Shown here in pieces: positions 34,555-42,113 of a stretch of 53,539 bases of DNA. The notes beneath the pieces are model-generated. The model saw only the letters and a program-made list of their open reading frames with translations. It searched no databases and had not been told where the DNA came from. The position numbers and the translations under genes were made by a program. Each line of letters begins with the position of its first letter. The first letter of the stretch is position 1. The stretch is from contig NZ_BCFL01000044.1 of the NCBI RefSeq assembly GCF_002217755.1, positions 1 to 53,539 of the forward strand. The letters are read 5' to 3'. The stretch comes from Streptomyces hyaluromycini. Lineage in GTDB: Bacteria; Actinomycetota; Actinomycetes; Streptomycetales; Streptomycetaceae.

Positions 34555-35327
34555 GCGTGTGAGGATCCGTTCGTGGAGTGGGGTCTGTGTAGCGAGCGGC
34601 GGGGCGGGCGCACGGCGGGGGCCTTCGCGACACCGGCCGCGCGGCTGGAGGCAGTTGCCGGGCGGACCGGCGGGAGGGGGCCGGCCTCGCCGGTGAGCCG
34701 GTCGTCGCACCACTGCAGGGCCTCGCCCACCATGTCGAAGCCGCCTTCGCGCAGGGTGTGCGTCCATGTCTCGGCGTCGACCTCTTCGACCACGACGCGG
34801 AACGGCGATGGGGCGCGCTCGTCCAGGGCGCGCAGGGCCACGACGACGACCATGTCGTCCGGGTCGTCGCTGGTGTAGGAGTAGCCCATGGCGTAGTGGT
34901 CGCCGTCGCCGGCGAGGCGTCGCTCCAACGCTCGCGTGGCGTCGTCCGCCGCAGGCGGCCCCAGCTCAGAGTCGAGGCCGATGGCGGCGGGCGGGCAGCC
35001 TCGGTGAATGAGCCAGGACTGCGCCATCGCAGCCAGCGGCAGCGGAGCCTGTTCGAAGCTGAACGTTCGCTTCTCGTAGTCCCGTTGCAGATGCACGGCG
35101 AGCACCTGGGGCATGCCGGGGTGTCCCCCGGTCGCGGTGCGGTCGAACAGGACGTAGTAGCTGTGCGGCCCGTCGTGGTGTTCGGCGAGGGGAACGAGCA
35201 TGTCCTCGTGGACGCCGACCTTGCGGTAGAAGTCGAGGTACCGCTCTTCGTCGGCGTCGAGATCGTCCAGATCGAAGTCGACCTGGGGAATGGGCTTCCG
35301 GACCGACGTCGGTTCGGTGGGAGGCAA
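34452..35327 (-). CDS. hypothetical protein of a plasmid-like operon (about 291 aa)
   Basis: The frame is taken from the TTG pair at 35330/35327, since upstream it runs into the preceding gene; no strong ribosome binding site decides between them. The N-terminal 60 residues are acidic (VDFDLDDLDADEERYLDFYR). The middle has well-conserved-looking patches (HDGPHSYYVLFDRTATGG, YAMGYSYTSDDPDDMVVVVA). The last 40 residues (after about 34575) are basic, His-rich and low in coding character, so the C-terminus may be foreign sequence beyond a junction at about 34470. Last gene of a four-gene minus-strand operon. No recognised function. Confidence 0.55.
   Translation of the reverse strand: MPPTEPTSVRKPIPQVDFDLDDLDADEERYLDFYRKVGVHEDMLVPLAEHHDGPHSYYVLFDRTATGGHPGMPQVLAVHLQRDYEKRTFSFEQAPLPLAAMAQSWLIHRGCPPAAIGLDSELGPPAADDATRALERRLAGDGDHYAMGYSYTSDDPDDMVVVVALRALDERAPSPFRVVVEEVDAETWTHTLREGGFDMVGEALQWCDDRLTGEAGPLPPVRPATASSRAAGVAKAPAVRPPRRSLHRPHSTNGSSHAHVHSHQPPQFARDTKHPRQDKTLFRSNLSRKCP
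34474..34483. repeat. AT-rich palindrome at a mosaic junction
   Basis: TTAGATCTAA is a perfect 10-bp palindrome inside an unusually AT-rich patch (34460-34495), flanked by near-complementary GGATAAA and TTTTGTCC. It lies where the MoaA scrap ends and the plasmid-like minus-strand operon begins, so it may be an attachment or element end. Confidence 0.3.
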
Positions 35328-35347
35328 CAAGGGCCTTTCGGTGGAGT

Positions 35348-36046
35348 TCAGCGCCGCTGCGCCGGAGCTGACGGCGACGTACCGGAGGGAGCTGGGACCT
35401 TCGGCGCCGGCGTCGTGGGGGTGCGGCGGACGGCGAACAGCGCGGCTCGTCCGGCGTCGGTGAGCGCCACCGGCTGCCCGGCGTGCACGGGGTGACTGGT
35501 GTCCAGGGCGACCAGACCGGCGTCCTCCAGCCGCCACAACTTGGCGTGGGAGATGCGGGTGCCGGAGGCCGCTGCGACGGACATCCGGCCGGTCAGCAGG
35601 TGTTCGTAGAGCTTGGCGCCACCGGCGATGGCCAGCAGCGCCGCCTGGTCGTCCGTCGAGAGCGGCTGCGCGTCGGGCTCGGTGGACGCTGCCGCGGCCT
35701 CGATCGGCTCCAGCGCGGCGAGCACCTCCCGGGCGGCGGCGTCCCGGCCGGCGGCAGCCACTTCCAGCTGATCCACGGTGCGCTCGATGCGTGAGAACAG
35801 GGCGCCGTCGACCTCGAACTCGCCGCTGGTCAGGCGGTTAAGGAGACGCAGGTAGAAGACAACGCTGGTCTGGGTCTCGACCAGCTCCCGGTGCCGGTCC
35901 ACCAGCAGGGCGTGCTGCCTGTCGAGGACGCCGCGGTCGCGGTAGACCCACAGGGTGTCGATGTCGTGCCCGGTGGCGGCTTCCAGGTGATGGCCGAGCG
36001 GGGAAATCGCACGCCGGGTGGGTGTCGGCGCGGATTCAGGGGGCAT
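35348..36046 (-). CDS. hypothetical protein with C-terminal winged-helix-like domain
   Basis: 232 residues from ATG 36046. The N-terminal half is helical (HRELVETQTSVVFYLRLLN) and Ala/Glu rich, probably coiled coil. Residues about 130-210 (KLYEHLLTGRMSVAAASGTR...LWRLEDAGLVALDTS...VALTDAGRAALFA) look like a winged helix with the recognition helix ending in an ALTDAGRAAL wing, as in many DNA-binding accessory proteins. It lies between the RelE-like gene and the 34452 gene on the same strand, with short gaps. Confidence 0.6.
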   Translation of the reverse strand: MPPESAPTPTRRAISPLGHHLEAATGHDIDTLWVYRDRGVLDRQHALLVDRHRELVETQTSVVFYLRLLNRLTSGEFEVDGALFSRIERTVDQLEVAAAGRDAAAREVLAALEPIEAAAASTEPDAQPLSTDDQAALLAIAGGAKLYEHLLTGRMSVAAASGTRISHAKLWRLEDAGLVALDTSHPVHAGQPVALTDAGRAALFAVRRTPTTPAPKVPAPSGTSPSAPAQRR

Positions 36047-36064
36047 AGGTAACGCTCCGTGCGT

Positions 36065-36547
36065 TCAGCGGGTTTGGTGGTGTGCGGGGTTCGGTGCGGG
36101 ACGGGGCAGACCTCGCGTCGCGGTGGGCCGCGGACCGGGGCGGGGCACGGGCGCGCGAGTGGCCAGTTGCGGCGAACGGGAGCGTGCCGCGTGGGTACGG
36201 GCGCTCAGCGGCCGGCGGGTCATCCCCAGACGGCGGCCGACCTCGTCGTAGACGTCGTTGCCGGCGCGCGGACGGATCGCGACGACGTGGATCTCCTTGT
36301 GATGGGCGGATTCCGCGGGCGCCGGGCGGACGGTGTAGACGACTCGCCAGTCACGGCGCGCGTCCACGAACAGCTTCCTGAAGCCCTCCAGGTCGCCGTC
36401 GAGGCGCAGTCCGAAGCGCTGGGCGTTCACGACTTCTTGCAGGTAGACGAGGGTGAGGTCGCGTATGTCGCTGGGGGCCTGGAGGAGATCGGTGAGCGCA
36501 CGGGGGTCGAAGCTCAGTCCGAAGGCGGGCTGTCCCGCTCCGCTCAT
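36065..36547 (-). CDS. RelE/ParE-fold toxin-like protein
   Basis: 160 residues; ATG 36547 overlaps the stop of the DUF4913 gene. Residues 10-100 have the RelE-superfamily pattern: helices (LTDLLQAPSDIRDLTLVYLQ), then GFRKLFVDARRDWRVVYTV and KEIHVVAIRPRAGNDVYDEV, the basic strand pair used by RelE toxins to cut ribosome-bound mRNA. The last 45 residues are a basic Pro/Arg-rich tail. No classical antitoxin gene is adjacent; the DUF4913 protein upstream or the winged-helix protein downstream would be the only candidates. Toxin activity is an inference. Confidence 0.6.
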   Translation of the reverse strand: MSGAGQPAFGLSFDPRALTDLLQAPSDIRDLTLVYLQEVVNAQRFGLRLDGDLEGFRKLFVDARRDWRVVYTVRPAPAESAHHKEIHVVAIRPRAGNDVYDEVGRRLGMTRRPLSARTHAARSRSPQLATRAPVPRPGPRPTATRGLPRPAPNPAHHQTR

Positions 36548-37195
36548 GACGCCGGCTCGTCGGACTCGGCAGGCCCGGCGATTTGTGCCGTCGCGGCCGC
36601 TTCCGTGCGTACGGACGGCGGCGGGCCGGGCAGGAGACGGTGTGCGGGCCGGTCGGGCGAGGTCATGCAGGCCGACAGCGGGCCGCCCGGTGCGCGGATC
36701 GCCGCGACGGCGTGAGTGAGGAAGTCCCGGTGCCAGACGAACAGCCCGCTCAATCCGGCTTCGGGATCCTTGTGCTGCTGGTAGGCGAGCCACAGGGCAT
36801 GGAGCCAGGCCACGACGTCGTCGTGCTCCTGCCACTGCAGGCACCAGGGCGCCGCGGTGGTGACCTCCGACCCGTAAGACCGGGAGGAAGAAGTCGTCGA
36901 CCCAGTCGGACAGGGCGTCGAGTTCGTCCTCGCGCTCCTCGCCGTCCAGTTCCAGGATCGGGCGCGGTTCCGGTGGAACGGCGGAGGGCGGACCGCCGAG
37001 TGAAGGCATGCCGAACGCCGCGAACGGTGATGCGCCCGGCGTTGGGGCAGACGCGAGGTGGTCGAGCTGCTGGGCCTGTTGCGCCGACTGCTCCATGAGC
37101 CGCCGCACGCTCGCCTCGATTCCCTCCAGGTGCTGATCCGGAAGACGAACCGGCTCCAACTCTCCATCTTCAGATGGCTTTTCGGATTCGGGCAT
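36544..37195 (-). pseudogene. DUF4913-family protein, one-base frameshift
   Basis: ATG 37195 encodes MPESEKPSEDGELEPVRLP through ELDALSDWVDDFFLPV. An extra T near 36888 shifts the frame; the homologous sequence YGSEVTTAAPWCLQWQEHDD, then VVAWLHALWLAYQQHKD and GLFVWHRDFLTHA, continues in the next frame to TGA 36544. Removing one base gives a 216-residue protein. DUF4913 proteins are common on actinobacterial plasmids and integrative elements, function unknown. First gene of the four-gene minus-strand operon. Confidence 0.7.
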
Positions 37196-37345
37196 TGCGA
37201 AGTTCGGCCTCCTACGAGACGCGGAATGAGGGAAATGCGGGGAACCCCGCGCGGCGCCGCCGTCGGATTGCACGGCGTTCCGGCGGTGCCGCGCCGACGG
37301 CTGCGCGGGAGGGATGGCCGCGTTGGCGGCGGGCAGAGACAGGGA

Positions 37346-37579
37346 TCAGGCGCTGAGAACCATGTCGTCCTGCGTGAGGGTCGCGCCAAGCGTCTCGTTG
37401 AGCCGCTTGGCTACTGGCGCAGTGAGGTTTTTCGGGGCAGGGAGTATTCGTGTGAGGTCCGTGCCCGCCCCATTGCGGATAGCGGCTGTTGCGGATGGCG
37501 CCCCGGTTCTGCGCCTGGCTTGATAGCGGACGCTGTCACGCGTGCCTTCTTCGGGCGTGACCGTCGACGCCTGCCACAA
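37346..37579 (-). CDS. small hypothetical ORF (up to 77 aa)
   Basis: The frame ends TAPVAKRLNETLGATLTQDD then MVLSA and a stop at 37346. The C-terminal 30 residues look coding, while the N-terminal part is basic and uncertain and the start codon is unclear. It lies upstream of the DUF4913 gene on the same strand. It may be a short gene or the end of a lost one. Confidence 0.3.
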   Translation of the reverse strand: MWQASTVTPEEGTRDSVRYQARRRTGAPSATAAIRNGAGTDLTRILPAPKNLTAPVAKRLNETLGATLTQDDMVLSA

Positions 37580-37818
37580 TCAACCGCTGTTGTCCGGGCA
37601 TGTGTGCTGGGATGATGAGAGCAATGATCTTCTACACTGAGTGGCGCGCGGTGGATGCGGCCGGCCGTTGTGCGCCGAGTGCGCGGACGAGCTCTGCACC
37701 ACCACTCGATGTGAGCGTACTTCTTCAGCGCGGCCCGGGTGCAGGCCCACCGCCCCGTTTTCGACAGCGAGTTGGTGTTCGTCTCAGCGACGCTGCAGGA
37801 CTTGAGACTCACTGATGA
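37580..37818. other. 239-bp gap, no supportable gene
   Basis: Short basic minus-strand frame only (SLKSCSVAETNTNSLSKTG region), without recognisable similarity or start signal. Confidence 0.3.
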
Positions 37819-38544
37819 TCACGGGCGGCGTGCGAGGAAGACGAACTCCTTGCCTGGCCGGTCAGGGGCATCACGAACGTCTTCCACTACGTAGCCGTGG
37901 CCGACCAGGTCCGTCTCGACCTCTTCCCGATCTCGGAAGCGCAGTGTCGAATCCGACGTCAGTACCTGTCCGTCCACTGCGAAGACGTAGGTCCAGCGGA
38001 AGGTCACGAGAGGCCAGCTCACCTCGATCAGCTGGACCCAGCTCTCGACGGAGCCGACGCCCGGGATCTGCGTCACGCGGTAGGACTTCTCGCGGGACCA
38101 CTCTTCCCAGGCGCGTCTGGCCGGATCACGGGTCTCGAAGACCAGGTAGCCGCCGGGCCGCAGCGCGTGGTAGGCGCCCCGCAGCGTTTTCTGCCAGGTG
38201 TGCGGATCAACGATGGCCTGGGCGACATTGGCTGTCATGGTCGCGAGGTCGACCTGCAGTGGCGGGAGGGCTGTCGCGTCACCGCAGATCCAGCGCACTC
38301 GCTCACTGCCCGGTTTGGCCCGGGCGATGTCGACGGATGCCTGGGCGGGATCGATGCCGACGACCTCGATCCCGCGGTCGGCCAAGAGGAGTGCGAACAC
38401 CCCTGTGCCGCAGCCGATGTCCAGAACTTGGCGCGCCCCGGCCTCTTCCACGATCCGGAGGTAGGCGTCGAGATCGCTGCGGTCGGGGTCGAGCGGATCG
38501 TAGATCGCGGCGAGTCGTGGATGCCCGAAGCAGTCGTCAGCCAT
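37819..38544 (-). CDS. class I SAM-dependent methyltransferase
   Basis: 241 residues from ATG 38544. Motif I is VLDIGCGTGVFALLL (about residues 40-54), followed by VVGIDPAQASVDIA (acidic ribose-binding end of strand 2), CGDATALPPLQVD, and ALRPGGYLVFETRDP. The C-terminal half (WTYVFAVDGQVLTSDSTLRF) is the beta-rich cap seen in small-molecule methyltransferases of the type 11/25 group. No neighbour on its strand suggests a substrate. Intact. Confidence 0.8.
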   Translation of the reverse strand: MADDCFGHPRLAAIYDPLDPDRSDLDAYLRIVEEAGARQVLDIGCGTGVFALLLADRGIEVVGIDPAQASVDIARAKPGSERVRWICGDATALPPLQVDLATMTANVAQAIVDPHTWQKTLRGAYHALRPGGYLVFETRDPARRAWEEWSREKSYRVTQIPGVGSVESWVQLIEVSWPLVTFRWTYVFAVDGQVLTSDSTLRFRDREEVETDLVGHGYVVEDVRDAPDRPGKEFVFLARRP

Positions 38545-38710
38545 GCGGCCGAACGTATGCAGAGCCGGCCCCGAAGGGCTACTGGATTTCGCTGGACCAC
38601 CGGTTAGGTCCAGTGTCTCTACCTGTCTCAGCTCGTTTCACGGAGCGAACTGGGTGGGGCAGCTGGGTTGTTAGGTTCCGCGGTTGTTACGCCCCAGCCG
38701 CAGGAGTCTG
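38545..38710. promoter_or_regulatory. region before recombinase operon 2, possible element end
   Basis: CGGTTAGGTCC at about 38601-38611, followed by a CTGTC at about 38625, resembles the left end of the first island (CGGTTATGCG...CTGTCC) at a similar distance from the first recombinase gene. Upstream, GGCTACTGGATTTCGCTGG (about 38577-38595) may belong to the flanking sequence. No right-hand partner was found. Confidence 0.3.
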
Positions 38711-40168
38711 ATGTCCTACTTCTTCACCTCGTACAGCAGCGTCGTACGCCACCGGGAGGCGTTCGGCGGGTTCGGCTTCGATGTCCCGGCGATGCTGTCG
38801 GCTCCGATGGCGCTGCCGGAGGGCACTCCGTTCTTCCTGGATGAGGACATGCGGCCGCGTGAGCCGATGACTTCGTACTTCTTCTACCTCGCCCGCCACG
38901 TCGAGGCGGAGAGCCTCCGGGATTACGCGTATGACCTGATGGGTCTGGAGGACTTCTTGGCCCGGGTGCTTGATCCGCCGGCGGATCTCCTGTCGGCGTC
39001 GGAGGAGGATTTGGTGGCTTTCCGGCGGTGGCGCACGCAGCTGGCGCCGGTGCCGGTGGGGCCGGCGACGTGGCGGCGCAACCGTGCGGCGATCAACGGC
39101 TTCTACGACTGGGCGGTGGGCTCGGGTCTTCTTCAGCAGCGGCCTTACCTGCGGCGCCGTAACGGCAGGGACGCTCTGTCGTGGGGGACGGCGGCTGATC
39201 TGGATGTGCGGCATCTGTCGCGGGCGCAGTGGGTGATGTTGCACCGGGTCGGTCTGGGCGGTGATCTCCCGGACGGGAGCGTGGACCGCGGGTTTCGGCG
39301 CGTGAACCGGTTGCGGAGTATGTCGGCGGCGGAGCTTGCGGTCACTACGGGGATGAGGTTGCGGGAGTTCAGCTGCCTGCTGGACATGGAGGTGCCCGGT
39401 CCGTCGCGGGGCGGCACGGCGGTGCCGGTGGCGTTGCAGGCGATCGCGAAGTTCGGTTTCCCGCGGGTGGTGATGGTGCAGCAGGTGGTGTTGCGGTCGC
39501 TGGAACTGTATCGCCGTACGGAGCGTGCGGCGGTGGTTGCCTGCTGCGGGCCGGTGCTGTGGCGGCGGCGGGCGGACCTGTTCGTGGTGGACGACGTCGA
39601 CGGGCGGGGGATGCGGCTGTCGGGGCGGTTGCACGGGCGGCGGCGGTCGTTCGCGGTGGCGGCGATGCCGGCAGGTCTGCGGCGGATCGCGGTGCGTGAG
39701 GGCGAGCACGGTCTGGAGCCGTTGGGGCTGTTCCTGGGACGGGGCGGCAGGATGCTGTCGGCGTCGCGCTGGCAGCAGGTGTTCGACGACGCTGCTGGCC
39801 GGGCGCGGGAGGTGGCGGCCGAGTGGGGCGCGGTGGTGATGCCCGCACGGGTGCGGATCCATGATCTGCGGCACACGTTCGCGGTGTTCATGCTGAGGCT
39901 GCTGACCGAGCAGGTGATTGAGGACGAGCGCCGTCGCCGGGAGGCGGGCGGTTCGGGTGCGTGGCTGATGGAGCACGTGGCGCGGGCGCCGTTGATGATC
40001 CTCCAGCGGCTTTTGGGGCATCGGGATCCTCGCTCCACGATGACGTACCTGCGCTACCTGGAGGATGTGAGCGCGATCGTGGCGCGGGCGGTGGAGGAGT
40101 GGACGGACGCGGACCGGTCGTTCGCCGACTACGCGGCGCAGCTCGGCGGTCGCGTAGGGGGTGTGTGA
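38711..40168 (+). CDS. tyrosine recombinase, first gene of trio 2 (GinA/TnpA-like)
   Basis: 485 residues from ATG 38711, with AGGAG at 38702-38706. The N-terminal DNA-binding domain spans about 60-165. Active site: Arg 216 in TTGMRLREF, Lys in QAIAKFGF (about 246), His 384/Arg 387 in HDLRHTFAV, His 437 in LLGHRDP and Tyr 446 in TMTYLRYLE. It has the same architecture as the gene at 2810 but is clearly divergent, so the operons are not recent duplicates. It overlaps the next gene by one base (TGATG). Intact. Confidence 0.85.
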   Translation: MSYFFTSYSSVVRHREAFGGFGFDVPAMLSAPMALPEGTPFFLDEDMRPREPMTSYFFYLARHVEAESLRDYAYDLMGLEDFLARVLDPPADLLSASEEDLVAFRRWRTQLAPVPVGPATWRRNRAAINGFYDWAVGSGLLQQRPYLRRRNGRDALSWGTAADLDVRHLSRAQWVMLHRVGLGGDLPDGSVDRGFRRVNRLRSMSAAELAVTTGMRLREFSCLLDMEVPGPSRGGTAVPVALQAIAKFGFPRVVMVQQVVLRSLELYRRTERAAVVACCGPVLWRRRADLFVVDDVDGRGMRLSGRLHGRRRSFAVAAMPAGLRRIAVREGEHGLEPLGLFLGRGGRMLSASRWQQVFDDAAGRAREVAAEWGAVVMPARVRIHDLRHTFAVFMLRLLTEQVIEDERRRREAGGSGAWLMEHVARAPLMILQRLLGHRDPRSTMTYLRYLEDVSAIVARAVEEWTDADRSFADYAAQLGGRVGGV

Positions 40169-42113
40169 TGCTGCGGCGTGGCGAGCAGCGGAGGCTGCCC
40201 GGGCAGCGGGTCGAGCCGCTCGTCGAAGGCGCGGATCCGGCGCGGGTGGGGGTGCGGCAGGTGGCCCGGGCCTCGCGTTCGAAGGCGTTGATGTCGCGGG
40301 TGGATCCGGGCCGGTTCGCCTGTAGGGCGCTGGCGGGGGAGCTCGCCGATGAATGGGTGCTGTACTGCGAGGCGATGGCCTTGCGGGATCCTGAGCGGGT
40401 GGCCAGGGCGGTGCGTGGCTTCGCCGGTTTCACCGACGCGTGGCTGGCCGGCCACCGGATCGAGCCGGGGACGGTGCGGCTGGCCGGCACCGAAGTGGAC
40501 CTGACGGAGATCGTCTTCGCCTGGGAGCATGAGTTGCGCCGGGTCTACCCGCATCCGTCGCAGCAGGGGTATGCCGCGGTTTCGGCGGTGCTGGCGCTGA
40601 TCGGGCAGCGGGGCAGCGGCAGGGAGACCTGCCGGCCAGGCTGGCCGCCCGGGCCGGGGCGCCGGCGCTGTTTGGCAAGCCGCTCGGGGGATCGCCCCTG
40701 GAGGAGTTCACGCAGGCCGAGCGGCTGGCGCTGCGTGATGCGGCGAGGGGTGACATCCGCGTTCTGGAGCGGCGCCTTGAGGCGGGGCGTGCCCTGCTGG
40801 CGCGTGGGTGTGACCCGGTTGTGGGCGGCTGGGAGAGCGTGGCCAACCTGTTGTGGGCGGCTCACGCCACGGTCCTGGACACCGCGCTGTTGCGGGCCCG
40901 CCTGCCGCGGTCGCCGAAGATGTGGCCGGCCGCGTTGCGGGAGGTCGCCGGTGAGCCGGTCACGAAGCGGGCGCCGCAGACGCTGCTGGCCGCTCTGGCG
41001 GCGATGGTCTTCCCGCGGGAGATCGATCTGCAGCCGTTCCGGGTGTTGTTGCTGCTGGCCATGGACACGTGCACGCCGGAGGAACTCCACGACCTGGGTA
41101 TGGAGGATGTGGAGTTCACCGACGGCGGGGTCCGGCTGCGGCAGACGAAGCACCGCGCCGCACGCACGCGTCACCGCCGCTACGCCGATGCCCCTGCCAC
41201 CGTCCCGGAGAGGGAGGCGGAGTATCCGGGAGAGGGGCGCTGGGACGTACCGGGTCTGCTGCGCCGGCTGGTCTCGGTGACGGAACCGGTCCGCTGCGCC
41301 TACCCCGATCTGGTGGAGTGGCTGTGGGTTGCGGTGGAGCCCGCAGGCACCGGCTGTGCCCGGGTGGCCGGACGGCGCGCGGGATTCGTGCTGGCGGGGC
41401 GGCGGTTCACCGACTGGATCACCCGCGACCGCGGCGAGGCCGCCCGGGATATGGAGATCACGTCGCCGCACGATGTGCGCCGGCTACGGAAGACCGCGAA
41501 GATCGCACGGGCGGTCGTACTGGGCGGGGCCGTCGCTGACCTGGCGGGCGACGATCATCATGTGGAGGTCTTCCGCCGCCACTACGCGCACGGCACCACC
41601 ACACATGTTCTGGCCGGCCGTGCGCTGACGGGCGTGCAGCAGAAGGTGTTCGCCTCGCTGACCCGTCCGGTGTTCGCGGACGATGAGGCGGTCGCTGACC
41701 TGGCCGAGCCGGAGGTGGCGGCCGCGCTCGGCCTGAAGCCCGGCGTGGCGGAGGCGATGCGGGACGAGCAGCTGGACATGGGGCTGGTCAACTGTCGTGA
41801 TCCCTTCGGCTCTCCGCACAGCCCCGCAGGGCAGGTCTGTCATGTGGCGCCGGCGATGTGCATGCTGTGCCGCAACGCGGTGGTCTTCCCCGCCCACCTG
41901 CCGCGCCTGGTCCTGCTGGCGGAGCACATCGAGATGATGCGTAACCGACTGTCCCCGCAGCGGTGGCAGGCCGTCTGGGGCCGCCAGGCCGCCGCGCTGG
42001 CGCAGTTGTTCGAGGAGTGTGCCGAGTCGATGCCGACCGCCCGCCGCGAGGCGGAGGAAGGCCGCGCCCGGCTGGACCTCCCGCTCGGGATGCGCACGGA
42101 GTACGACCGATGA
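40168..42113 (+). pseudogene. second recombinase of trio 2 (GinB-like), frameshifted by an 8-bp tandem duplication
   Basis: ATG 40168 opens a frame (RRGEQRRLPGQRVEPLVEG... to SAVLALIGQR) that is lost at GGGCAGCG GGGCAGCG (40603-40610, 40611-40618). Removing one copy joins LIGQR to QGDLPARLAARAGAPALFGK in the frame that ends at 42113, giving 645 residues. In the catalytic region AMDTCTPEELHDL replaces the usual G-x-R-x-x-E-L, so the box-I Arg appears absent; HDVRRLRKTAKIAR and FRRHYAHGTTTHVL follow. A C-terminal Cys cluster (NCRDP, CHVAPAMCMLCRNAVV) matches that of the counterpart at 4309. Confidence 0.8.

Noticed and set aside
37411..37812. A 133-codon minus-strand frame between the methyltransferase and the DUF4913 operon
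   Set aside because: Arg/Thr-rich, poor third-position GC pattern and no recognisable similarity or start site.
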